From Bacteroidia bacterium (GTDB taxonomy: Bacteria > Bacteroidota > Bacteroidia > Bacteroidales > Azobacteroidaceae), in NCBI GenBank assembly GCA_025996815.1, contig BNTT01000026.1:1-30405 (forward strand): a stretch of 30,405 nucleotides of DNA, read 5' to 3'. The position numbers were made by a program, and so were the translations under genes. Shown piece after piece: positions 23,604 through 30,315 of this stretch. Each line of letters begins with the position of its first letter. Positions within the stretch are counted from its first letter, which is position 1. The notes beneath the pieces are model-generated. The model was not told the DNA's origin. It saw nothing but the letters and a program-made list of their open reading frames with translations, and made no database searches.

Positions 23604-24725
23604 TTATTTGTTGATGACCCGTTTTCCGTTTTCAAACGTAACGATAAACGCGCCGTTAAAATCTTTTTTGATTGACTGACTGATTTTTGCAATCTCGTTC
23701 ATATCGGTGCTTTCCCCGCAGGTGTATTTGTATATGCCGGTCTCCAGATAAAAATCCACCTTGTGACCTTTAAATTGGGGGGCGTTGGGGGGTAATTCTT
23801 TGTCGGATGTGAAAATTTGCACTTTGTATGTGCGCACGTTTTCCGTCTCGGGGCGTTGCCTCGTGGAGGTGTCTATCGGGCTTTGAGCCTTTTCCGGCTT
23901 TTCGACCGGGGTGATGATGCGGGACTTTTTATTGTTTTTGCGGTCGTATTCGACTTTGTATTGGGTAAATGCTTCGCCGATGGCTTTGGCGTAATTTTGG
24001 CGACCGGCTTCGCTCATCAGGATTTTTTCTGCCTCCGGATTAGAGATGAAGTCCAACTCGATGAGTACGCGGGGCATAGCGGACTTGCGGAGTACCAGAA
24101 ATTGGGCTTGTTTCACGCCGCGTTCGCGCCACGGCACGCAGGATTTGAGTTTGTCTTGAATTTGCGTGGCAAAATGGATGCTTTGCTCCACAAATTTGTT
24201 CTGCATAAATTCAAAAATGATGTAGGACTCGGCGGAGTTGGGGTCAAAACCGTCGTATCGCTCCTTATAATTGTCCTCCAACTGTATGACGGCATTTTCA
24301 CGCTTCGTAACCTCAAGGCTTTCAGCCGTTCGGGCAACGCCAAACGAGAACACTTCCGACCCGCGCGCAGCCGGTGCTTTCGCCGAATTGGTGTGAATGG
24401 AGATAAACAGGTCGGCTTTGTTGCGGTTGGCGATATTGGCGCGCTCGTCCAATTCGACAAACACATCCGTGTCGCGGGTATAAACCACCTTGACGTCCGG
24501 ATGCCGCTCTTTAATGTAATTGCCCACTTTGAGCGTTACCGCCAGCGTGATATCCTTTTCTTTGCCTCCTCGCCCGCTTTTTGTTCTGCGCCCCACCGCG
24601 CCGGAGTCGTGCCCCCCGTGTCCGGGGTCAATCACCACCACAAAAGGGTTGTCCGCCAACTGTGCAAACGCCTCCGCCCGCACCAGCAAGGTGCTCACTA
24701 CGATTAAAAAAATTGCCCTTTTCAT
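23604..24725 (-). CDS. N-acetylmuramoyl-L-alanine amidase (Amidase_3)
   Basis: 373 residues. A signal peptide (MKRAIFLIVVSTLLVRAEAFAQ) is followed by a zinc-dependent Amidase_3 domain (residues ~27-240). Its motifs are VVVIDPGHGGHDSGAVG (first His ligand), GGKEKDITLAV (Glu ligand), FISIHTNSA (second His) and LIELDFISNPE (catalytic Glu). It cuts the bond between MurNAc and the stem peptide during division or wall remodelling. A charged linker follows, then a ~80-residue domain (RTYKVQIFTSDKELPPN...KDFNGAFIVTFENGKRV) resembling a SPOR-type repeat for binding glycan. The -7 box lies only 8 bp before the ATG, so the mRNA is nearly leaderless. Confidence 0.94.
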   Translation of the reverse strand: MKRAIFLIVVSTLLVRAEAFAQLADNPFVVVIDPGHGGHDSGAVGRRTKSGRGGKEKDITLAVTLKVGNYIKERHPDVKVVYTRDTDVFVELDERANIANRNKADLFISIHTNSAKAPAARGSEVFSFGVARTAESLEVTKRENAVIQLEDNYKERYDGFDPNSAESYIIFEFMQNKFVEQSIHFATQIQDKLKSCVPWRERGVKQAQFLVLRKSAMPRVLIELDFISNPEAEKILMSEAGRQNYAKAIGEAFTQYKVEYDRKNNKKSRIITPVEKPEKAQSPIDTSTRQRPETENVRTYKVQIFTSDKELPPNAPQFKGHKVDFYLETGIYKYTCGESTDMNEIAKISQSIKKDFNGAFIVTFENGKRVINK

Positions 24726-24733
24726 TCCGTCTG

Positions 24734-24741
24734 CAAAGGTA
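24734..24741 (-). promoter_or_regulatory. -7 box of the amidase gene, giving an almost leaderless mRNA
   Basis: TACCTTTG on the minus strand ends 8 bp before the ATG at 24725, which would put transcription start 1-4 bases from the start codon. Confidence 0.6.
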
Positions 24742-24753
24742 CAATTTTTTTTC

Positions 24754-25233
24754 TTAAAAGAGCAGCGAGAACATCCGATTCAGCACAGACGGCTTGGCAG
24801 GCGGCAACTTGAACTCCACCACGTGGTCAGGCTTGATGCGGTCGATAATGTCGTAAGCAGCTTCAAAACCGCTTTTTATTACCCCCACGTTCAGTGTTCC
24901 CTCATAGTAACCATCAATGTGCAGGACGCGGTAAGCGGCGTGCAACTCTTTGAGCAACTTGCCGTCCAATCTGGCGACGTTGTCAACGTAAAACTCAATG
25001 GATTTGTGCTTCTTCTTTGAAGGCATCTCTACCCCCTTGAGTGTAAGATAGGTTTCCAAAGCAAGCAACACACCGTTGTAGGCAGTACCGCAAGCGGTGC
25101 GCACATACTTTTTGTCGGCATAATACTTGTCCTCCTTGCGTGCTTTCTGCAAGGTCTCCTTAGCGTTGCTCATGTAGCGCATGGCTTCGGCGTAGGAACG
25201 CTGTTTAATCTCTTCTTGTTGTTCGATTAGCAT
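24754..25233 (-). CDS. DUF5618-like helical protein
   Basis: 159 residues, nearly all predicted helical: YAEAMRYMSNAKETLQKARK, YVRTACGTAYNGVLLALETYLTLKG, IEFYVDNVARLDGKLLKELHAAYRVLH. It resembles the DUF5618 family of Bacteroidota, which I recall as HEPN-like helical bundles; there is no convincing R-x4-6-H RNase motif, although an Arg (in ARLDGK) and a His (KELHAAY) lie eight residues apart. Function unknown. It has its own promoter and a stand-alone arrangement between truA and the amidase gene, all on the same strand. Confidence 0.75.
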   Translation of the reverse strand: MLIEQQEEIKQRSYAEAMRYMSNAKETLQKARKEDKYYADKKYVRTACGTAYNGVLLALETYLTLKGVEMPSKKKHKSIEFYVDNVARLDGKLLKELHAAYRVLHIDGYYEGTLNVGVIKSGFEAAYDIIDRIKPDHVVEFKLPPAKPSVLNRMFSLLF

Positions 25234-25285
25234 AATTGTTATATTTAAAATTGTTTATATTTGCGTTTGTGGTTGATTTACGCCG

Positions 25286-25315
25286 CAAAGGTAAGCATTA
25301 TTTTTTTATTTGCAA
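25286..25315 (-). promoter_or_regulatory. Promoter of the DUF5618 gene
   Basis: On the minus strand TTG (25315-25313), 19-bp spacer, TACCTTTG (25293-25286); it overlaps the last codons of truA. Confidence 0.7.
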
Positions 25316-26098
25316 AATGTTTTGGAAAAAAGTTTTAATTTTTTGGAGGTCTCCGATTTTATTGTCCTCCGGATATTCCACCGCCATCAAAAACAATCCG
25401 TGAGCGGGGGCGGACGTGCCGGCTGCGCTTCGGTCTTTGCCTTCAATCACGGTTCTGAACTCGTCAGGTGTCATCTTGCCGCGCCCCACATCAATCAGCG
25501 TACCCACAATGGCGCGTACCATACTGCGCAAAAAACGGTTGGCTTGAATGGTAAATACCCACACATCGCCCTCCTGTTCCCAGCGGGCGTGCATAATCCG
25601 ACAATTGTTGGTCTTCACCTCCGTGTGCAACTTGCTGAAACTTGTGAAATCAATGTAATCAAATAAAATCTGCGCCGCTTCATTCATCCTGTCATAATCC
25701 AAAGGATAGGGCAGATAATACGCCTCGCCGTGTCGGAAGGGGTCTTTCTTGTGGGTGATAAAATATTGATAGGTGCGCGACACGGCATAAAAACGGGCGT
25801 GCGCGCCGTCCGCGACAGGCACAATATCATAGATGGCAATGTCTTTGGGCAGCAAGCGGTTTAGTTTGCCGATAAAATCAGGCAAATCCAACTCCAAGTC
25901 GCAGTCAAAATGCGCAACCATCTGCCGAGCGTGCACCCCGGAATCCGTCCGTCCGGCACCCACAACCGTCATCGGCAGTCGCAGCACCGTACTCATCGCG
26001 CGCTCAAGTTCTCCCTGCACCGTATAGGCATTATTCTGAATTTGCCAGCCGCAATAGCGTTGCCCATTATAGGCAAGATAAATAAAATAGCGTTTCAT
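25298..26098 (-). CDS. truA: tRNA pseudouridine(38-40) synthase TruA
   Basis: 266 residues from the ATG at 26098 (MKRYFIYLAYNGQRYCGWQIQ). The catalytic Asp52 lies in the hallmark GAGRTDSGVHARQ; later motifs YAVSRTYQYFIT, DFTSFSK, RFLRSMVRAIVGTLIDVG are all present. TruA makes pseudouridine at positions 38-40 of tRNA anticodon stems. A longer frame from 26167 runs through the 28-bp repeat and promoter and is not used. The -7 box TACATTTG ends only 4 bp before the ATG, so translation is probably leaderless. Confidence 0.97.
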   Translation of the reverse strand: MKRYFIYLAYNGQRYCGWQIQNNAYTVQGELERAMSTVLRLPMTVVGAGRTDSGVHARQMVAHFDCDLELDLPDFIGKLNRLLPKDIAIYDIVPVADGAHARFYAVSRTYQYFITHKKDPFRHGEAYYLPYPLDYDRMNEAAQILFDYIDFTSFSKLHTEVKTNNCRIMHARWEQEGDVWVFTIQANRFLRSMVRAIVGTLIDVGRGKMTPDEFRTVIEGKDRSAAGTSAPAHGLFLMAVEYPEDNKIGDLQKIKTFFQNILQIKK

Positions 26099-26102
26099 GC
26101 TG

Positions 26103-26110
26103 CAAATGTA
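26103..26110 (-). promoter_or_regulatory. -7 box of truA, predicting leaderless mRNA
   Basis: TACATTTG on the minus strand, followed by CAGC and then the ATG at 26098. Given the usual 4-7 bases from -7 box to start site, transcription should begin at or within a few bases of the start codon. Confidence 0.55.
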
Positions 26111-26122
26111 CGAAAAAAATAG

Positions 26123-26150
26123 ATGATTATCCGCAATCGTGCCACTAAAT
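26123..26150. repeat. 28-bp dispersed repeat, copy 2
   Basis: It differs at only two positions from the reverse complement of 156-183 (starts ATGATTATCCGCAATC, ends CCACTAAAT). It lies between the truA promoter and the promoter of the structured RNA, in inverted orientation to the copy at 27223-27250. Confidence 0.75.
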
Positions 26151-26174
26151 TTTATTTTTTTCTGCAAAAAAGTT

Positions 26175-26204
26175 TTGCCAATTCAAAAAGAAGTTTTACC
26201 TTTG
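26175..26204 (+). promoter_or_regulatory. Strong promoter of the structured RNA region
   Basis: TTG (26175-26177), 19-bp spacer, TACCTTTG (26197-26204). No protein start follows for 420 bp; the structured RNA candidate does. Confidence 0.75.
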
Positions 26205-26209
26205 CAGCC

Positions 26210-26492
26210 GATATTTACAAAAGAGATAAGTAAATACGAGTGATAACATTTTAAACAATAGGAGATTATGATGACATAGGTGCGATAATACGCACATTTT
26301 AAGATAGAAAAAAGCGTTATAGCTGATATTCTTGCCTTTTCGAAACTTCAACAATTTCAAGGCTGTCATGAATATAGAGTGAGGACGTTCACGCCGTTTG
26401 GCGTGGGCACGATTCGTTTTTATTTGACAGCATGGTAGTTGAAGACCTCGAAAAGGCAGATAAGACATTAGAGTTTTGTCCGCGCTTTTTTT
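26210..26492 (+). ncRNA. Candidate structured RNA with long rod-like fold (unassigned)
   Basis: No credible reading frame is seen. From the predicted start near 26210 a small hairpin GTGCG/CGCAC (26280-26295) is followed by one long rod. Outer stem AAAAAAGCG (26308-26316) pairs with 26483-26491. Stem TGCCTTTTCGA (26333-26343) pairs with 26448-26458, CTTCAAC (26346-26352) with 26438-26444, and CTGTCA (26363-26368) with 26425-26430. The apex includes the ATGAAT/ATTCGT and CACGCC/GGCGTG helices. A large internal loop (16 nt against 24 nt) separates the outer and inner stems, and its 3' side can form GACA/TGTC. The 3' arm ends in seven T, as in a terminator. Size (~184 nt for the rod) and outline recall 6S RNA, but I see no sequence proof. 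Alternatively it is the leader/attenuator of the lipoprotein at 26630. Confidence 0.6.
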
Positions 26493-26595
26493 ATGTGCGT
26501 ATGGTGATGAAAGGCAATAGGTTGACCAACAACTGACATAATATTGGGGCAAGCCCTACGAAGCCTTTTAGAGTAGGAATTAGTTTATTATTTAA

Positions 26596-26618
26596 ATGTC
26601 CGTATAAGGAACGGACGT
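26596..26618 (+). promoter_or_regulatory. Hairpin just upstream of the lipoprotein start
   Basis: ATGTCCGT (26596-26603) pairs with ACGGACGT (26611-26618; one G-U) around a purine-rich loop ATAAGGA. It ends 11 bp before the ATG at 26630 and could influence translation or protect the 5' end. The rest of 26493-26595 shows no promoter of its own for the lipoprotein gene. Confidence 0.5.
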
Positions 26619-26629
26619 AAAACAAAAAA

Positions 26630-27142
26630 ATGACAAAGTTTAAAAATGTGTTTTTGCTGGCAGCGATGGCTGTTTCAGCGGTGTGTGTTACTTCTTGCAG
26701 TGATGATGATGATAAACCCGCAGGCGGTGATGGTAGTCTTAGCATTACGGCGGTCGTTGAAAACGGGAATGAATACAACGACCTGATTGATGAAGTGAGG
26801 GTGGTTGTTGGTGATGTGACTGTTACTGGGAAGTATGCAAAAGGTGGATTTACTCTCGTTTTACCTGCGTCAGTGCCTGATGAATATTTAGAGGTTCGGG
26901 GCGGTATAAAAATTCTGTTCATTAGCGGTGGCAATTTTCGTCCATATGACAAAAATGGGGAAGAGGTAGGCCGCTTTGAGTATGCGGCGAGCTTTATGTA
27001 TAGTGAAATAGCTGCTGCCAGAGATAATCTATCTGTGAAAAAAGGATGGAACATAGTGTATTTCACCAACGACGGCAACATGACTTCCACACCACCATCA
27101 GGCTTCACCGATAAGTGGAGTTTTTCCTCTTATGGTAATTGA
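26630..27142 (+). CDS. Small surface lipoprotein of unknown function
   Basis: 170 residues. A lipoprotein signal (MTKFKNVFLLAAMAVSAVCVTSC) has lipobox Cys23 followed by SDDDDK; such an acidic run right after the Cys is the signal that sends lipoproteins to the cell surface in Bacteroidota. The rest (SLSITAVVENGNEYNDLIDEVRVVVGD, then GGFTLVLPASVPDEYLEV and GWNIVYFTNDG) looks like a single beta-sandwich and has no family I recognise. No separate promoter is visible; transcription may come through the structured RNA from 26175-26204. A terminator-like hairpin follows. Confidence 0.8.
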   Translation: MTKFKNVFLLAAMAVSAVCVTSCSDDDDKPAGGDGSLSITAVVENGNEYNDLIDEVRVVVGDVTVTGKYAKGGFTLVLPASVPDEYLEVRGGIKILFISGGNFRPYDKNGEEVGRFEYAASFMYSEIAAARDNLSVKKGWNIVYFTNDGNMTSTPPSGFTDKWSFSSYGN

Positions 27143-27180
27143 CCCCGATTATAATACATGATGTAATCAGGAGTTTGCAA

Positions 27181-27219
27181 AAAGGATTGGTTGGGGCGCA
27201 TGAACCCAACCCATCCTTT
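27181..27219. terminator. Hairpin terminator after the lipoprotein gene
   Basis: AAAGGATTGGTTGGG (27181-27195) pairs with CCCAACCCATCCTTT (27205-27219) with one mismatch around a 9-base loop. A short T-rich stretch follows on the plus strand, and TTTTT on the minus strand arises from the flanking A-run. Confidence 0.7.
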
Positions 27220-27222
27220 GTT

Positions 27223-27280
27223 ATTTAGTGGTGGCTTTGTGGATAATCATAAACAAAAATGGTGTGATTGCAGATAATCA
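27223..27280. repeat. Diverged copies of the 28-bp dispersed repeat
   Basis: 27223-27250 starts ATTTAGTGGT and ends GGATAATCAT like 156-183 and opposes the copy at 26123-26150 (22 of 28 positions agree after reverse complementing). A second partial copy TGATTGCAGATAATCA follows at 27265-27280. Confidence 0.55.
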
Positions 27281-27291
27281 ATAAAAAAGAC

Positions 27292-27322
27292 TTGTTTTGT
27301 GTCAAAAAAAAAGGTACTTTTG
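27292..27322 (+). promoter_or_regulatory. Promoter of proS
   Basis: TTG (27292-27294), 20-bp spacer, TACTTTTG (27315-27322), 30 bp before the ATG at 27353. Confidence 0.7.
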
Positions 27323-27352
27323 CGCCCAAAAACAAATAAAAATTTCATAACG

Positions 27353-28834
27353 ATGGCAAATGAATTGAAAGAACTGACTTCGCGGGCAGAAAATTACTCG
27401 CAGTGGTATAACGATTTGGTAATCAAGGCTGATTTGGCTGAAAACTCCGCCGTGCGCGGCTGTATGGTCATCAAGCCCTATGGCTATGCCATTTGGGAAA
27501 AAATCCAACGGCAGTTGGACGATATGTTTAAGGAAACGGGGCACGTGAACGCCTATTTTCCGCTCTTTATCCCCAAATCTTTTTTCAGCAAAGAGGCTTC
27601 GCACGTGGAGGGGTTTGCGAAAGAATGTGCCGTTGTAACACACTACCGCCTGAAAAACGACCCCAACGGCAAGGGCGTGGTCGTTGACCCCGAAGCCAAA
27701 CTGGAAGAGGAGTTGATTGTGCGCCCAACCTCCGAAACCATCATCTGGAACACCTACAAGGGGTGGATACAGAGTTATCGCGACCTGCCGATTTTGTGCA
27801 ACCAATGGGCGAATGTGGTGCGCTGGGAGATGCGGACGCGCCTGTTTTTGCGCACGGCTGAATTTCTTTGGCAGGAGGGTCACACCGCCCACGCCACGAA
27901 GGAGGAAGCCGAAGCAGAAACGCGCAAGATGCTGAACGTGTATGCCGATTTTGCCGAAAACTTCCTTGCATTGCCGGTCATCAAGGGCGTGAAAACAGCC
28001 TCCGAACGCTTCGCAGGGGCATTAGAGACCTGCTGCATCGAGGCATTGATGCAGGACGGGAAGGCGTTGCAGGCGGGCACCTCCCACTTTTTGGGACAGA
28101 ACTTCGCCAAAGCCTTCGACGTGCAATTTTTAGACCAGGAGGGCAAGCGCGACTACGTTTGGGCAACCTCCTGGGGCGTTTCCACCCGCCTGATGGGTGC
28201 GCTGATTATGGCACATTCCGACGACAACGGGCTGGTGTTGCCCCCGAAACTCGCGCCATTCCAAGTCGTGATTGTACCTATATATAAGGATGCCACCGGT
28301 TTGGCGGCTATCAACGCGAAGGTGGAGGCGATTGTCAAGGAATTGAAAAACCTGGGCGTGAGCGTGAAATACGACAATTCGGAAAACAAAAAGCCGGGCT
28401 GGAAATTCGCCGAATACGAACTGAAAGGCGTGCCGGTGCGCTTGGCGATGGGCGCGCGCGATTTGGAAAACGGCACAATTGAGATGGCTCGCCGCGACAC
28501 ATTGACCAAAGAAACGCTGCCTGTGGCGAATATCGCCGCCCACGTCAAAAATCTGCTGGACGAAATTCAAAAAAATATCTACCAAAAAGCATTGGATTTC
28601 CGCACCAAAAGCATCATCAAAGTGGATACTTACGCCGACTTCAAGCAAAAAATCGAAGAGGGCGGCTTCCTGCTGGCACCCTGGGACGGCACCCCCGAAA
28701 CAGAAGCCCAAATCAAGGAAGAAACCAAAGCCACCATCCGCTGCATCCCCTTAGACAACCCGCAAGAAGCCGGTGTGGATATGCTCAGCGGCAAGCCATC
28801 AACGCAACGAGTTGTGTTTGCGCGGTCGTATTAA
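27353..28834 (+). CDS. proS: Prolyl-tRNA synthetase, short (archaeal/eukaryotic-like) form
   Basis: 493 residues from the ATG at 27353 ([22 protein letters not shown]); upstream codons lie on the promoter. It charges tRNA-Pro. Class II motif 2 ([27 protein letters not shown]) and motif 3 ([18 protein letters not shown] follows a [10 protein letters not shown] stretch) are clear; motif 1 lies in the N-terminal PLFIPKSFF region. The anticodon-binding domain and the C-terminal zinc-binding-like domain ending in VFARSY mark the form without the INS editing domain, which Bacteroidota use. It is complete; 22 bp separate it from the next gene. Confidence 0.97.
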   Translation: MANELKELTSRAENYSQWYNDLVIKADLAENSAVRGCMVIKPYGYAIWEKIQRQLDDMFKETGHVNAYFPLFIPKSFFSKEASHVEGFAKECAVVTHYRLKNDPNGKGVVVDPEAKLEEELIVRPTSETIIWNTYKGWIQSYRDLPILCNQWANVVRWEMRTRLFLRTAEFLWQEGHTAHATKEEAEAETRKMLNVYADFAENFLALPVIKGVKTASERFAGALETCCIEALMQDGKALQAGTSHFLGQNFAKAFDVQFLDQEGKRDYVWATSWGVSTRLMGALIMAHSDDNGLVLPPKLAPFQVVIVPIYKDATGLAAINAKVEAIVKELKNLGVSVKYDNSENKKPGWKFAEYELKGVPVRLAMGARDLENGTIEMARRDTLTKETLPVANIAAHVKNLLDEIQKNIYQKALDFRTKSIIKVDTYADFKQKIEEGGFLLAPWDGTPETEAQIKEETKATIRCIPLDNPQEAGVDMLSGKPSTQRVVFARSY

Positions 28835-28856
28835 AACGGCTGGTAAAAAAATAACT

Positions 28857-29288
28857 ATGAATCGAAGCCCAATATGCCAAGAAAAAAATAAAAATCAGTA
28901 TCTTTGCAAAATTGCCGCAAAGAATCTGACGGATTGGTATAGAAACAATTTGCCCAAAATTCAGCGGGGGAAAGACACTCAAAAGCGGTTTGAAACATTC
29001 AATCCGCACATTTTGCACCCGATTGTTGTGAATAGAAAGTTTTATGATGAAATTATCAGTAAGCACAAAAACGATTTGTTGTATTTCACTAAACTTGAAA
29101 TAGCCAAACAGGCACATGAGTTGATTGAAAAGGCAATATTTGCACGAGTTGAAAAGTCTATCCACCATCCGAAAGCAGAATTTTTAGTTTTCAAATGTGA
29201 CTATCAGGAATTTGACATAGAGTTTAAAGTAAAGAAAAACAGCGATGGCTATTTTCTGCATTATATGCGGATTACTGTAAAAAAATAG
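28857..29288 (+). CDS. Small protein of unknown function, possibly nuclease-like
   Basis: 143 residues from the ATG at 28857, 22 bp after proS. I do not recognise it firmly. The centre and end (NPHILHPIVVNRKFYDEIISKH, then IEKAIFARVEKSIHHPKAEF, EFDIEFKVKKNSDGYFLHYMRI) have the helix-then-strands order and spacing of the small barnase/EndoU/RelE-like (BaCDE) nucleases found in phages and mobile elements, which is only a suggestion. A TATCTTTG box (28899-28906) lies inside the first 17 codons; if it is the true promoter there is no ATG downstream and a TTG or ATT near 28910 would be the start. Otherwise the gene is read through from proS. Lower GC than proS suggests acquisition. Confidence 0.6.
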   Translation: MNRSPICQEKNKNQYLCKIAAKNLTDWYRNNLPKIQRGKDTQKRFETFNPHILHPIVVNRKFYDEIISKHKNDLLYFTKLEIAKQAHELIEKAIFARVEKSIHHPKAEFLVFKCDYQEFDIEFKVKKNSDGYFLHYMRITVKK

Positions 29289-29350
29289 CAGCCTTTCCAT
29301 CGTCCCCTGTGTGTGCTTTCGCTGCAGATAATTAGAAAGACCGCTAATTC
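29281..29350 (-). ncRNA. Candidate small RNA, antisense-facing the gene at 28857
   Basis: A well-formed minus-strand promoter (29357-29387) would start transcription near 29350. About 45-70 nt later GCAGC pairs with GCTGC followed by TATTTTTTT (29292 down to 29281), a weak intrinsic terminator. If it fails to stop, the transcript is antisense to the 28857-29288 gene. A 38-codon frame from the ATG at 29300 also exists but looks like a shadow. Confidence 0.4.
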
Positions 29351-29356
29351 GTAGTG

Positions 29357-29387
29357 CAAAGGTACAACAATTTTTTGAATAAACAAA
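29357..29387 (-). promoter_or_regulatory. Minus-strand promoter with no protein gene behind it
   Basis: On the minus strand TTTG (29387-29384), 19-bp spacer, TACCTTTG (29364-29357). This matches the consensus better than several gene promoters in the window. Confidence 0.6.
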
Positions 29388-29407
29388 CTTTTTTGCAAAA
29401 AAATAAA

Positions 29408-29435
29408 ATTTAGCGATGCGATTGTGGCTCGTCAT
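29408..29435. repeat. Possible diverged copy of the 28-bp repeat
   Basis: ATTTAGCGATGCGATTGTGG...CGTCAT agrees with the reverse complement of 26123-26150 at 19 of 28 positions. The flank (AACTTTTTTGCA..., AAAAATAAAATTTAG) is also similar to the other copy's flank. Weak but shared context. Confidence 0.35.
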
Positions 29436-29447
29436 TGATTTTTTTCG

Positions 29448-29455
29448 TACCTTTG
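29448..29455 (+). promoter_or_regulatory. -7 box of pyrG
   Basis: TACCTTTG, 20 bp before the ATG at 29476. No TTG at standard spacing. Confidence 0.6.
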
Positions 29456-29475
29456 CAGGCTTGAAACAACAAATT

Positions 29476-30315
29476 ATGGCAGACAAGACAAAATACATTT
29501 TTGTGACCGGAGGTGTCGTTTCCTCGTTGGGGAAGGGCATTGTGGCTGCCTCCTTGGGCAAATTGCTTCAGGCGAGAGGGTTCCGCGTTACTATTCAGAA
29601 GTTTGACCCCTACATCAACATCGACCCCGGTACGCTCAATCCCTACGAGCACGGCGAATGCTATGTGACGGAGGACGGGCGCGAAACAGACCTGGACTTG
29701 GGGCATTACGAGCGGTTTCTGAACATCCCGACCTCGAAGGCAAACAACATCACGACGGGTCGCATCTATCAAAATGTTATCAACAAGGAGCGCAAAGGCG
29801 ACTTTTTGGGCAAAACGGTGCAGGTGGTGCCGCATATCACCGACGAAATCAAACGCAATATTATGATGCTCGGCAAGACGGGCAAATATGATTTTGTGAT
29901 TACGGAAATCGGCGGCACGGTGGGCGACATCGAGTCGTTGCCGTTCATCGAAAGCGTCCGCCAGCTGCGCTGGGAACTCGGCAAAAACTGCCTCTGCGTG
30001 CATCTGACGTATGTGCCTTACATCGCCGCGGCAAAAGAGGTGAAGACGAAGCCGACGCAACATTCGGTGAAGGCACTGCAAGAGCAGGGCATTCAGCCCA
30101 ACATTCTGGTGCTGCGCACCGAGCAGGAACTGAACAAAAATATATGCAAAAAAGTAGCCCTTTTCTGCAATGTGGACGAGGATGCGGTGATTCAATCCTA
30201 CGACGTGCCCAGCATCTACGAGGTGCCGGTGGTGCTCACGCGCATATTTCAGTGCCGCCAATTTGCCTTCGATGCCACGCGAGCCAAAGCCCGGAGCCAC
30301 CAGAATGCCGTCTAA
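29476..30315 (+). CDS. pyrG: CTP synthase, N-terminal part; frame leaves the family at about 30237
   Basis: From the ATG at 29476 ([21 protein letters not shown]) the frame matches CTP synthase: P-loop [60 protein letters not shown], and on to [13 protein letters not shown] (codon 254, ending at 30237). CTP synthase makes CTP from UTP, ATP and glutamine, and is normally about 535-545 residues with a C-terminal glutaminase. Here, 26 unrelated codons follow to a TAA at 30315. The reason is that the DNA beyond ~30235 is an inverted piece of the same gene. The product as written lacks the rest of the synthase domain and all of the glutaminase. Confidence 0.93.
   Translation: MADKTKYIFVTGGVVSSLGKGIVAASLGKLLQARGFRVTIQKFDPYINIDPGTLNPYEHGECYVTEDGRETDLDLGHYERFLNIPTSKANNITTGRIYQNVINKERKGDFLGKTVQVVPHITDEIKRNIMMLGKTGKYDFVITEIGGTVGDIESLPFIESVRQLRWELGKNCLCVHLTYVPYIAAAKEVKTKPTQHSVKALQEQGIQPNILVLRTEQELNKNICKKVALFCNVDEDAVIQSYDVPSIYEVPVVLTRIFQCRQFAFDATRAKARSHQNAV

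Noticed and set aside
26265..26279. GGAG followed by ATG ATG ACA TAG as a leader peptide
   Set aside because: Three codons only, with no regulatory codon content; probably chance within the RNA candidate.
26210..26492. Assignment of the structured RNA as tmRNA, RNase P RNA or SRP RNA
   Set aside because: The signature sequences of those RNAs are absent; 6S remains only a possibility by outline.
26491..27108. A 205-codon minus-strand frame opposite the lipoprotein gene
   Set aside because: The plus frame has a clear lipoprotein signal; the minus frame is low-complexity Ser/Pro/Thr without a signal or promoter.
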